NCBI GenBank assembly: GCA_963738615.1
Contig: CAVTXI010000004.1
Span: 186,001-250,000, forward strand
Origin: CAVTWY01 sp963738615
GTDB taxonomy: Bacteria; Pseudomonadota; Gammaproteobacteria; Burkholderiales; Burkholderiaceae_C
Direction: 5' to 3'
Length of the DNA stretch: 64,000 nucleotides
Shown piece by piece: positions 45,966 through 55,187 of the stretch. Made by a program: the position numbers and the translations under genes. The first letter of the stretch is position 1; every line of letters begins with the position of its first letter. The notes under the pieces are model-generated. The model ran no database searches, had not been told where the DNA came from, and worked only from the letters and a program-made list of their open reading frames with translations.

Positions 45966-47156
45966 ATGAACCTGATCGACATGAGCCCGCCTTTTGCGGC
46001 CGAGCTGCAGGCCGTGCGACGCGACCTGCACGCTCATCCGGAACTGAGTTTCGAAGAGCATCGCACGGCCGAGCTTGTTGCGACCAAACTCACCGAGTGG
46101 GGTATTCCGGTGGTGCGCGGGCTGGGCGGCACCGGCGTGGTGGGTGTGCTCGAGCTGGGCCAAAGTCATCGCGCCATCGGCCTGCGCGCGGACATGGACG
46201 CCCTGCCGATGCAGGAGCTGAACCGCTTCGCCCACGCATCGAAGCATGCCGGCAAGATGCACGCCTGTGGCCATGACGGTCACACCGCGATGCTGCTGGG
46301 CGCAGCCCGCATGCTTGCGCAGCGTCGCAACTTCGACGGCACGGTGGTCCTGATCTTTCAGCCCGCTGAAGAAGGCGGCGGCGGGGCCAAGCGCATGATC
46401 GGCGACGGTCTGTTCGAGCGCTTCCCGGTGCAGGCGGTGTTTGGCATGCACAACTACCCGGGCATGCCGGTCGGCAGTTTCGGTGTCACGCCCGGCCCGA
46501 TGCTGGCGTCGGCGAGCGAGTTCTCGGCCACCATCACGGGGAAAGGTGCGCACGCCGCCCAACCCCAACAAGGTGTCGATCCGTTGATGGTTGGCGTGCA
46601 ACTCGCGCAAAGCTGGCAGACCGTGATGACGCGCAACCGCGACCCAATGGACGCTGGCGTGCTGTCGATCACCCAGTTTCACGCCGGCAGCGCGGACAAC
46701 GTGATTCCCGATCGGGCCGTGCTCTCGGGCACGGTGCGCACGTTCAGCACGAGCCTGCTGGATCTGATCGAACGGCGCATGCACGAGCTGGCCCAACACA
46801 CGGCCGCAGCCTTCGGCGCGCGCGTCGATTTCCGTTTCGATCGCCACTACCCCGTGCTGGTGAACGATGCCTCGCAAACGGCCCTCGCGGTCGATGTGCT
46901 TCGCGACCTGGTCGGGTCCGAGCGCGTCGACGCGCATTTCCGGCCGATTCTGGCGGCCGAGGATTTCGCGTACATGCTGCTTGAGAAACCGGGTTGCTAC
47001 GTGCACATCGGCAACGGCGGCGACGGTCATCGCGAGGCTGGGCACGGGCTGGGCCCGTGCAACCTGCACAACGCCAGCTATGACTTCAACGACGATCTGC
47101 TGGCCCTGGGCACGAGCTACTGGGTACGGCTGGCCGAGCGCTTCCTGTGCCGATAG
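45966..47156 (+). CDS. M20-family amidohydrolase
   Basis: About 396 residues from ATG 45966; an in-frame start at 45912 would add 18 residues of unlikely sequence. Metal-binding motifs: MHACGHDGHTAMLLGAAR, FQPAEEGGGGAKRMI, and the C-terminal AAEDFAYML with the last ligand. The family hydrolyses N-acyl or N-carbamoyl amino acids (hippurate, indole-acetyl-amino acids). It follows the amino-acid importer directly, so hydrolysis of an imported acyl-amino acid is a reasonable inference. Confidence 0.88.
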   Translation: MNLIDMSPPFAAELQAVRRDLHAHPELSFEEHRTAELVATKLTEWGIPVVRGLGGTGVVGVLELGQSHRAIGLRADMDALPMQELNRFAHASKHAGKMHACGHDGHTAMLLGAARMLAQRRNFDGTVVLIFQPAEEGGGGAKRMIGDGLFERFPVQAVFGMHNYPGMPVGSFGVTPGPMLASASEFSATITGKGAHAAQPQQGVDPLMVGVQLAQSWQTVMTRNRDPMDAGVLSITQFHAGSADNVIPDRAVLSGTVRTFSTSLLDLIERRMHELAQHTAAAFGARVDFRFDRHYPVLVNDASQTALAVDVLRDLVGSERVDAHFRPILAAEDFAYMLLEKPGCYVHIGNGGDGHREAGHGLGPCNLHNASYDFNDDLLALGTSYWVRLAERFLCR

Positions 47157-47235
47157 AACCCCAACTCGCATGGCAAGCACACGCACAAAGATGCCGTCGT
47201 AGCATGATCCATTCAATCTTGTCCCGGGAGCTCGG

Positions 47236-48610
47236 ATGACTTTCGATGCCGCCGCCATTCGCGACGCCAATGCGCGTCACATGCTTCACCCGATGATCGA
47301 CCCGAAGGCGGTGGCCGCAGCGCCGCCGCCTTTGGTCATCGAACGTGGCGAAGGCGTGCACGTGTACGACCTTGACGGCCACCGCTACATCGACACGGTG
47401 GCGTCGCTGTGGAATGTCAATGTTGGCCACAACCGTGCGGAGGTGAAGGCCGCCATCAGCGCCCAACTCGACAAACTGGCCTACTACTCGACGTTTCAGA
47501 ACACCAGCAACCCGCCCGCGATTGAACTGTCGGCGCGCCTGATGAACCTGTTTGCGCCCGAGGGTATGAAGAAGGTTCTTTTCAGCTCCGGGGGTTCTGA
47601 CGCGGTCGAAACCGCGATGAAGTTGGCACGGCAGTACTGGCAGTTGCAGGGCCGGGCGCAGCGCCACAAGTTCATTTCGCTCAAGCTGGGCTACCACGGC
47701 GTGCATTTCGGCGGCGCGTCGGTGAATGGCAATCCGCAATTCCGCCAAGCCTATGAGCCGCTCCTTGGAGGCTGTTTCCAGGTCGAGTCGCCCTACCTCT
47801 ACCGCAACCCCTGGGGCGAGACCGATCCGGCGCGCCTGGCCCGGCTGTGCGCCGAAGAGCTGGACCGTGCCATTCAATATCAAGGCCCGGACACCGTGGC
47901 TGCGTTGATTGCCGAGCCCGTGCAAGGCGCGGGCGGGGTGATCGTGCCGCACCCGAGCTACTGGCCTGCGCTGCGCGCGATCTGCGACAAGCATCAGGTT
48001 CTGCTGATCAGCGACGAGGTCGTCACCGGGTTCGGCCGCATCGGTGCCATGTGCGGCGCACGGGCCTGGGGCGTGGTGCCCGACATCATGGCGCTGGCCA
48101 AGGGCATCAACTCGGGTTATGTGCCGTTGGGTGCCACGCTGCTCAACGAGCGCGTGGCCAGCGCCTTCGAACAGCCCGCAGTGCCCGCCGCGCTGATGCA
48201 CGGCTATACCTATTCCGGCCACGCGCTGGCCTGCGCGGCAGCCAATGCCAATCTGGCGATCGTGGAAGCCGAAGACCTGCCCGGCAATGCCGCGCGCGTG
48301 GGCGCGCTGCTGAACGAACGGTTGAAAGAGCTGATGCGTTACCCGCGCGTGGGCGACGTGCGCGGCTTGGGGCTGATGGCGGCGGTCGAACTGGTGGCCG
48401 ACCGCACAGCCGGAACCGCTGATGGTGTATTCCGCCTACGGCCAAGCGCTGGTGGCCGCGGCGCGCCGCGCGGGCGCAATCGTGCGCATTCAGGGCAACC
48501 GCCTGATCCTGTCGCCGCCGCTGGTCTTCACCCCCGCCCACGTGGACGAAACGATGGTGGCGCTGCACACCGCTTTTGCGACGCCGAAAAGACCTGATCC
48601 AGTCACCTAA
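47236..48610 (+). CDS. class III aminotransferase (omega-type), frameshifted near its end
   Basis: A PLP enzyme of the omega-amino acid/pyruvate type. Motifs: LWNVNVGHNRAEV, FSSGGSDAVETAMKLARQYW (PLP phosphate), LISDEVVTGFGRIG (Asp holding the pyridine N), and the Lys in ALAKGINSGYVPLG. Around 48415 an extra C breaks the frame; the last 60 residues (MVYSAYGQALVAAARRAGAI ... LILSPPLVFT) continue in the next frame to 48610. Repaired length is about 458 residues. Context suggests transamination of an imported amine or amino acid. Confidence 0.83.
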
Positions 48611-48662
48611 CGCCCAACCCCGCCCCAACCCTCACCCCTCAGCCCTCATCAGGAGAATTCCC

Positions 48663-49625
48663 ATGCAACGACGCACCTTCGCCCTGGCCCTGGCCTTGAC
48701 GGCCACCACGCTCGCCGCCCCGCTGGCTGTGCAGGCGCAAGACAAATGGCCGAGCAAGCCGATCGAAATCATCTACCCCTACCCGCCCGGCAATGACATG
48801 GACGTGGTCACGCGTCTGCTGGCCGAAGGCATGAGCAAGCGCCTGGGCGTGCCGGTTCAGGTCATCAACAAGCCCGGCGGCGGCGGCGTGGTGGGTTTTG
48901 CCGAGATGGTGCGCGCCAAGCCCGACGGCTACACCATCGGCACCTGGACGCCGGGCCCGGGTATCTCGCAGATCGTGGCGGGCAACACGCCCTACAAGAT
49001 GGACGAATACCAGGCCATCGGCGGCATGTTGATCAATGACTTCGTGCTCGCTTCGCGCGGCGAAATCCCTGCCACCAACCTGAAAGAGTTCGCGGCGTGG
49101 GCCAAGAAGTCGGGCAAGCCGGTGGTGATCGGCAGCTACGCGCCGGCCGCGGTGCCGGCGCTGATCGCCGCCAAGATCGCCAAGCGCGACGGCTGGCCGT
49201 ACAAGGTGGTGGCGTTCCCCAACCCGGGCGCCAAGGAACTGGTGGCGGGCGATGCGGACGTGACCACCGCCGGCGCCGAGATGGTGTCGTCTTACGCCAA
49301 GGCCGGGCAGGTGAAGGTGGTGTCGTCCTGGGGCCCGGCGCGCAACCCGCTGTACCCGAACGTGGCCACGCCGGGCGAAGAGGGTTATGGCGAGCTGTAC
49401 ACCTGGGGCGGCATGGCCGCGCCGGCCGGTGTGCCCAAGGAAATCATCAACCGCCTGTCGCAGGTGATGGCCGAATCGATGCAGGACAAACCGGTGCAAG
49501 ACCAGCTGAAGAAGGCCGGTATCCCGCCCTTCCCGATGACGGCCGAGCAGATGACCAAGCGTGTGGCCGACGACGCGAAGTGGATCACCGAGTTGATGAG
49601 CGAACTCGGTTTCTCGAAGAAGTGA
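48663..49625 (+). CDS. TctC-type receptor of a tripartite tricarboxylate transporter
   Basis: A 320-residue Bug-family receptor. Signal peptide to VQAQ, opening WPSKPIEIIYPYPPGNDMDV and loop KPGGGGVVGFAEMVRAKPDG. RBS AGGAGA lies upstream. Its stop shares a base with the next ATG (TGATG), and TctB- and TctA-like genes follow, so this is the periplasmic receptor of a complete TTT system for a carboxylate. Confidence 0.92.
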   Translation: MQRRTFALALALTATTLAAPLAVQAQDKWPSKPIEIIYPYPPGNDMDVVTRLLAEGMSKRLGVPVQVINKPGGGGVVGFAEMVRAKPDGYTIGTWTPGPGISQIVAGNTPYKMDEYQAIGGMLINDFVLASRGEIPATNLKEFAAWAKKSGKPVVIGSYAPAAVPALIAAKIAKRDGWPYKVVAFPNPGAKELVAGDADVTTAGAEMVSSYAKAGQVKVVSSWGPARNPLYPNVATPGEEGYGELYTWGGMAAPAGVPKEIINRLSQVMAESMQDKPVQDQLKKAGIPPFPMTAEQMTKRVADDAKWITELMSELGFSKK

Positions 49626-50121
49626 TGCCTCCAGCCGCCGCACCGGCCAAGGTCAGCAGTCGCACCCTGGACAAACTGCTGCTGCTGGCCCTGGCTGGCG
49701 TGGCCGCAGTGGCACTGCTGGCCACGCCAGCCTTGATCGTGCCTTTTCCGGCACGGGCGCCGTGGTACGAATCGGCGGCCATGTTCCCGCGCGTGGCGCT
49801 GGCCCTGGCCGTGGTGGGCGCGCTGGCCGAGCTGGTGCTGCGCCGCCGCGCGCTGAAGGTCGCCGATTCCGACGAGCTTGATTCCAGCCAGGTACGCATG
49901 CCGCTGGCACTGGCGATGCTGGCGCTGTTCATCGTCTACGCGTTGGCGGTGCCGCGCCTTGGGTTCGCGGTCAGTACCGCGCTGTACCTCGGCCTGTGCG
50001 GGGCGATGTTGCGGCTGCCTGGCGGCTGACGCTGGCGATTGCACTGCCCATGGCGTTCAGCCTGTGGGTGGTGTTTGTCAACGTGCTCGGGGTGGCTTTC
50101 GGTCACGGCCTGCTGTTCTGA
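49625..50121 (+). CDS. TctB-like small membrane subunit, frameshifted near its end
   Basis: About 165 residues with four hydrophobic helices (LLLLALAGVAAVALL, a Tyr-containing periplasmic loop, LALAVVGALAELVL, LALAMLALFIVYALAV). Near 50018 a C appears to be missing; the natural end WRLTLAIALPMAFSLWVVFV is read in the next frame up to TGA 50119-50121. Without repair it would stop at about 50029. ATG overlaps the tctC stop. Confidence 0.8.
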
Positions 50122-50128
50122 TCCGGGC

Positions 50129-51626
50129 ATGGAATTCCTGCAAAGCCTGCAGCAGGGCTTCGGCGCGCTGGCCAGCACGCCCGGTGTTGCTGGCGCTGCT
50201 GGTGGGCGCGGCGCTGGGCATCGTGGTGGGCGTGCTGCCCGGCGTGGGGCCGGGTGTGACGATCGCGGTGCTGCTGCCCTTCACCTACGGCATGGCGCCG
50301 CTGGCGGGCATCTCGCTGCTGCTGGGCGTGTACTGCGGTGCGTTCTACGGCGGCGCGGTCACGTCCATCCTGATCCGCACGCCGGGCGAAGCCTCGTCGA
50401 TCATGACCATGTTCGACGGCTACCCGATGGCCCAGAAGGGCCAGGCGCAGCGGGCGTTGTCGCTGGCCTTCATGTCGGCCTTCATCGGCGGCATCGTCAG
50501 CGCGCTGCTGCTGGGCTTGGCGGCGCGGCCGATGGCGGCGTTCGCTGCGCGCTTCGGCGCCGCCGAGAGCGTGATGGCGATCGTGCTGGCCGCGGTGTGC
50601 GTGGGCAAGGCCTACCGGCGCCAGTTCGCTTCGGCGCTGATGATGATGGCGCTCGGCTTCTTCCTGGCCACCGTGGGCATCGACCCCAATTCCAACGAGC
50701 AGCGCTACACCCTGGGCACCGCCGGCATGCTGAGCGGCATTCCGCTGGTGCCGGTGGCGGTGGGCCTGTTCGGCATGGCGCAGGCGCTGGTGATGCTCAG
50801 CTCGCCCAAGCCGCAGTTCGACGCCACGCTGATCGCCAGCGCCGGTGTGTCTTGGCGCGCCTTCCTCGAGCCCTTCGAGTACCCGCGCACATTGGCCAAG
50901 GGCCTGTTCCTGGGCTCGGCCATCGGCGTGCTGCCGGCGGTAGGTGCGGCACTGTCCACCTCGCTGGCGTACTTCTGGACTCAGCGGGGCGCCACCGACA
51001 AAACGCCTTTCGGCCAGGGCAACCCCGAAGGCATCGTGGCGGCCGAGAGTGCCAACAACTCCAACTCCGGCGGCGCGATGATCGCCGTGCTGACGCTCGG
51101 CATTCCGGGCGACGCGATCACGGCCATCATCATGGGCGTGTTCGTGGTGCACGGCATCGTGCCCGGCCCGTCGCTGTTCATCGACCGGCCCGAAATCGTG
51201 AACGGCGTGTTCGCCGCGCTGCTGGTGATCAACGTGGTGATCCTGGCGCTGCTGGTGCTGAGCGTGAAGGGCCTGGCGCGTCTGGCCTACGTGGACCCGC
51301 GTGTGCTGGGCATGGGCATCCTGGCGCTGTGTTTCGTGGGCGCGTATTCGGCCGCCAACTCGATGTACTACGTGGGCGTGGCGGTGGCCTTCGGCGTGTT
51401 CGGACTGGTATGCGCGCGCGCCAACATTCCCACCATTCCGCTGATATTGGGCATGGTGATGGGCGACACGCTGGAGGCCTCGCTGCGCCAGAGCCTTGCC
51501 GTCAGCGAAGGCTCGTTCGCGCCCTTCGTCACGCGGCCGATGAGCGCGGTAATGGTGGGCGTGACGGCGCTGATCCTGATCTGGCCCTTGCTGACGAGGC
51601 GACAGCGCCCGAAGGAACTCACATGA
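50129..51626 (+). CDS. TctA-like large membrane subunit, frameshifted near its start
   Basis: A protein of about 499 residues with about 11-12 helices. The head MEFLQSLQQGFGALASTP starts at ATG 50129; an extra G at 50183-50184 shifts the frame, after which LLALLVGAALGIVVGVLPGV begins the conserved body. Signature stretches: GVYCGAFYGGAVTSILIRTP with GEASSIMTMFDGYPMAQKG, and NSNSGGAMIAVLTLGIPGDA. It forms the transport channel of the TTT system with TctB and TctC. Confidence 0.85.
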
Positions 51627-52748
51627 CCACGACCCACCGGCTTCGTGTTCGACGAGCGCTGCTTCTGGCATGACCCCGGCAACTATGCATTGATGCTGAA
51701 GCCCGGTGGTTTCGTCGAACCCTACAACCGCCACATCGAGAACCCCGACCCCAAGCGCCGCTTCCACAACCTGGTCACGGTGAGTGGCCTGCTGGGCGAA
51801 CTGCATCCGATTGCCTCGCGCGACGCCACGATGGACGAACTGCTGGGCGTGCACAGCGCAGCGCACCTGGCACAGGTGCAGGCTGTGGCGCAGGCCGGTG
51901 GCGGCGAACTCGGCGTGGGCGCACCGATCTCGGCCAACGGCTGGGATGTAGCGCGTCGCTCGGCCGGCTGCGCGCTGGCGGCGGTGGACGCGGTGATGGC
52001 CGGCCACGTGCAGCACGCGTATGCGCTGACGCGTCCGCCCGGCCACCATGCCGAGCCCGAACGTGCGATGGGCTTCTGCATCTTCTCCAACGCCGCGCTG
52101 GCCGCGCAACGCGCCATCAGCCACCATGGCCTTCAGCGGGTGGCGATCGTCGACTGGGACGTGCACTACGGCAACGGCACCGACCGCTGCTTCGCCCAGC
52201 GCCGCGACGTGCTGGCGATCAGCGTGCATCAGCAGGCCGGCTACCTGCAGGTGAGCGGCGAAGCCAACGAGATCGGCGAAGGCGCGGGCACCGGATACAG
52301 CCTGAATATCCCGCTGCCGCCGGGCTGCGGCCACGGTGCCTACGTCGAAGCGTTCGAGCGCATCGTGCTGCCCGCACTCGAGGCTTACCAGCCCCAACTG
52401 ATCATCGTGCCTTGCGGCTACGACGCCGGCCGCTTCGACCCGCTGGGCCGCATGCTGCTGGACGGTGTGACGTTTCGTTGGATGACGCGTGCGGTCGCCG
52501 ACATCGCCCATCGCCATGCCGGCGGGCGCTTGGTGCTCACCCATGAAGGCGGCTATTGCCCGGTGTCGGTGCCCTTCTTCGGCCTGGCCGTGCTCGAGGA
52601 GCTTTCGGGCCTGCGCACCGAAGTCGACTGCCCGTTCACGGCGCTCCACGCCAAGGTACCGGGCCATGCTCTGGCCGACCACCAGCGATCGGCCATCACG
52701 TCGTGGGCACGCCAATTCGAAGACGTGCGCCAGAAGCACTGGGGTTGA
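51623..52748 (+). CDS. HDAC-family deacetylase (acetylpolyamine amidohydrolase-like)
   Basis: About 374 residues. The ATG at 51623 overlaps the tctA stop (ATGA). A CCC at 51633-51635 seems to hold one base too many, since the family start TGFVFDERCFWHD reads in the next frame; naive calling starts at 51645. Catalytic motifs: RPPGHHAEPERAMGFCIFSN (His pair), VDWDVHYGNGT (zinc Asp/His), GYDAGRFDPLGRM (zinc Asp) and HEGGY (Tyr). The family deacetylates acetylpolyamines or related amides. It fits the amine-handling genes around it. Confidence 0.83.
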
Positions 52749-52820
52749 TCGCACGTTACAGACATGACGCACGTTACAGACATGACGCACGTGACAAACA
52801 TGACGCACATGACAAACATG
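52749..52820 (+). repeat. four 18-bp tandem units, each ending in an in-frame ATG
   Basis: Units of the form CGCACGTTACAGACATGA follow each other four times with slight drift (ATGs at 52764, 52782, 52800 and 52818). In the frame of the next gene they encode MTHVTD, MTHVTN, MTHMTN before MVEPF. The array starts directly at the stop of the deacetylase gene. Confidence 0.9.
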
Positions 52821-53963
52821 GTCGAGCCGTTTTTATTGGTGCGTGTCGACGCCCACGTGCTGCGTTGGCCCGTGAAGCAGCCGGTGCAAACGTCCTTCGG
52901 GATCATGCACGACCGACCCGCCGTGCTCGTGCGTGTCGAGGCTGGCGACGGCACCGTTGGTTGGGGCGAGGTCTGGTGCAACTTCCCGGCATGCGGCGCC
53001 GAACACCGCGCGCGTCTCGTCGAATCTCTGGTCAGGCCGCTCATCGCCAACCAGACCTTCGACTGCGCTGATGCAGCGTTCGCCCACATGAGTGAGCGCA
53101 CGGCCGTCTTGGCCATTCAGTGCGGCGAGCCCGGGCCGATCGCGCAGGTGATTGCCGGCGTGGACCTGGCCATCTGGGACATGCTGGCGCACCGCGCCCA
53201 ACTGCCCCTGTGGAAGTTGCTGGGCGGCACGTCGGACACGGTGCGTGTGTATGCCAGCGGTATCAACCCCGATCGTCCACAAGACGTGGTGGCGGCGAAG
53301 CAGGCCGAGGGGTATCGCGCGTTCAAACTGAAGATCGGCTTCGGCGAACAACGCGATCTGGACAATATCAAGGCTGTCCGCGAACGGCTTCCGGAAGGCG
53401 CCGAACTGATGCTCGACGCGAATCAGGCGTGGGACTTGGCCACGGCCCGGCACATGGCGGACCGCCTGCGCGACGTTGCGCCCGTCTGGCTGGAAGAGCC
53501 GCTGCGAGCGGATCGACCGATCCTGGAATGGCAACAGCTTGCGGGCAGCACGCGCATCCCCTTGGCGGCCGGTGAAAACCTGATCGGCACCGAAGCGTTC
53601 GAATCGATGATCAGCAGTCGAGCGCTGGGTGTCGTGCAGCCCGATCTAGCCAAATGGGGCGGCGTCTCGGGTTGCCTTCCAGTCATCGAGCGGATTCATG
53701 CGGCGCGGCTGCGCTACTGCCCGCACTTTCTGGGCGCCGGTATTGGACTGCTCGCATCCGCCCACATGCTTGCAGCCCGCGGACGCGCTGATGGCATGCT
53801 GGAGGTCGACGCCAACCTCAACCCCTTGCGCACCGAACTGAGCCCAGTACTCAGCGTCGTCCGCGACGGGCTCGTGCAACTCGGAGGTCGGCCCGGTCTT
53901 GGTATTGATCCAGACATCGCCGAGTTGCGCAAGCTGTGCGAAGCGACCGGTGACCTCAGATGA
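52818..53963 (+). CDS. enolase-superfamily (mandelate racemase/muconate cycloisomerase) enzyme
   Basis: About 381 residues from ATG 52818; earlier in-frame ATGs at 52764, 52782 and 52800 lie in an 18-bp repeat array and would add 6-18 residues. The capping domain includes the substrate loop PVQTSFGIMHDR. The barrel has the KxK base in FKLKIGFG, metal ligands in LMLDANQAWD, VWLEEPL and AAGENLIG, then VVQPDLAKWGG. It abstracts an alpha proton from a carboxylate to racemise, isomerise or dehydrate it; the substrate is not readable. The stop overlaps the next SDR start by 4 bp. Confidence 0.87.
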   Translation: MVEPFLLVRVDAHVLRWPVKQPVQTSFGIMHDRPAVLVRVEAGDGTVGWGEVWCNFPACGAEHRARLVESLVRPLIANQTFDCADAAFAHMSERTAVLAIQCGEPGPIAQVIAGVDLAIWDMLAHRAQLPLWKLLGGTSDTVRVYASGINPDRPQDVVAAKQAEGYRAFKLKIGFGEQRDLDNIKAVRERLPEGAELMLDANQAWDLATARHMADRLRDVAPVWLEEPLRADRPILEWQQLAGSTRIPLAAGENLIGTEAFESMISSRALGVVQPDLAKWGGVSGCLPVIERIHAARLRYCPHFLGAGIGLLASAHMLAARGRADGMLEVDANLNPLRTELSPVLSVVRDGLVQLGGRPGLGIDPDIAELRKLCEATGDLR

Positions 53964-54763
53964 ACCTCGAACTCCAAGGCAAACGCGCACTCGTCACCGG
54001 CGGCAGCCGCGGCATCGGCAAGGCGGTCGCCCGCGTGCTGGCCCAAGAGGGCGCTGTCGTTGCGCTGCTCGCGCGCGACGCTTCACGCCTTGCGTCGTGC
54101 GCGGACGAACTTGCAGCCGAGACCGGACAGCGCGTGATCGGCGTTCGCGCCGACACAACCGACGACGCGCAAGTCATGGCCGCCATCGCCGACGCGATGA
54201 AGCAGCTGGGCGGCACGATCGACATCCTGGTCAACGCCGCCGCCGAGCCCGCGGGTTACGGTGGCCCGCCGAAGCTGGCCGAAATCACCGGCGCGTTCTT
54301 CCACGCCGAACTCGACACCAAGGTGATGGGCTATATCCGCTGCGCACGCGAAGTCGTGCCCGGGATGCGCGCCCGCGGCTGGGGTCGCATCGTCAACGTC
54401 AGCGGGCTGGCCGCGCGCCAGACCGGCAACACGGTCGGCAGCATCCGCAACGTCGCGGTCGCCGCGCTGACGAAGAACATGGCCGAAGAACTCGGGCCCC
54501 ACGGTATTCAAGTCACCGTCGTGCACCCGGGCACCACGCGCACCGAGCGCACCGCGGCACTGGTGGCGTCACGCGCGCAAGCGCAGGGCTCGAGCGAGCA
54601 AGCGGTCGAGCTCGCGCTTCGAAGCACCAACACGATCGACCACCTCGTCGACGCCGAAGAGGTCGCATGGGTCATCGCCTTCCTGTGCTCGCCAAAGTCG
54701 CGCGCCATCAACGGCGACGCGATCGTCGTCGGTGGCGGGGCCAAGGGCAATATTCACTACTGA
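53960..54763 (+). CDS. SDR-fold protein lacking the catalytic Tyr and Lys
   Basis: A 267-residue protein. The cofactor motif is intact (VTGGSRGIGKAVARVLAQEG), as are ILVNAAAEPAG and the Ser strand IVNVSGLAARQTGN. Where the YxxxK helix should be, it reads TVGSIRNVAVAALTKN: alignment on the following VAALTKN puts Gly and Asn in place of Tyr and Lys. The C-terminus DAIVVGGGAKGNIHY is normal. It can probably bind NAD(P) but may catalyse something else. It is coupled to the enolase-superfamily gene by a 4-bp overlap. Confidence 0.82.
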   Translation: MNLELQGKRALVTGGSRGIGKAVARVLAQEGAVVALLARDASRLASCADELAAETGQRVIGVRADTTDDAQVMAAIADAMKQLGGTIDILVNAAAEPAGYGGPPKLAEITGAFFHAELDTKVMGYIRCAREVVPGMRARGWGRIVNVSGLAARQTGNTVGSIRNVAVAALTKNMAEELGPHGIQVTVVHPGTTRTERTAALVASRAQAQGSSEQAVELALRSTNTIDHLVDAEEVAWVIAFLCSPKSRAINGDAIVVGGGAKGNIHY

Positions 54764-54795
54764 CCCGGAAACCCCGCGCACCGGCATCGACGGCC

Positions 54796-55110
54796 TCACA
54801 TGTCCATCGCTTCAGCCACTTCGATCGACCCACCCATCGCCCGGATCGGGCAGCCCTTGGCGTGCGCCAGTGCAGCCTGCAGGTTGGCCGCTTCGACCAG
54901 CGAGTAGCCGCTGGCCGGGTTGGCGCCGCCATGGTCGCTGACCGAACCGTCGCTGTTCACGGTGGAAGACTTGCTCACGGGGTGGCCGCCGTCCGCCAGC
55001 GCGCTGCCCATGCCGCCCATCCACTTGCCCCAGGCATCCATCGCCTTCGCCTTGTCGGCCTCGGTCTTCGGCACGCCGCCGCCGTGATAGACAAACAGAA
55101 ACTTCGCCAT
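54796..55110 (-). CDS. YCII/DGPF-domain small protein
   Basis: A 104-residue protein of the YCII-related fold: MAKFLFVYHGGG at the start, a Gly/Met-rich middle (WMGGMGSALADGG) and GCPIRAMGGSIEVAEAM at the end. ATG 55110 is preferred to 55116. Family members are small dimeric proteins of unclear role, often beside regulators. It is divergent from the PucR-type gene. Confidence 0.8.
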   Translation of the reverse strand: MAKFLFVYHGGGVPKTEADKAKAMDAWGKWMGGMGSALADGGHPVSKSSTVNSDGSVSDHGGANPASGYSLVEAANLQAALAHAKGCPIRAMGGSIEVAEAMDM

Positions 55111-55187
55111 CGTCATCTCCTGGATTGATTTGCAATCGGCACTATCGGCACTTCGTCGGAGGCGCCCCGCATCGGCCGTGTGGACCG

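Noticed and set aside
50103..52808. 901-codon open frame on the minus strand
   Set aside because: His/Arg/Gln-rich antisense of the TctA and deacetylase genes; stop codons are rare in this GC-rich DNA, so length alone is no evidence.
52749..52820. repeat array as a CRISPR
   Set aside because: Units are 18 bp, directly adjacent without spacers, and there is no cas gene.
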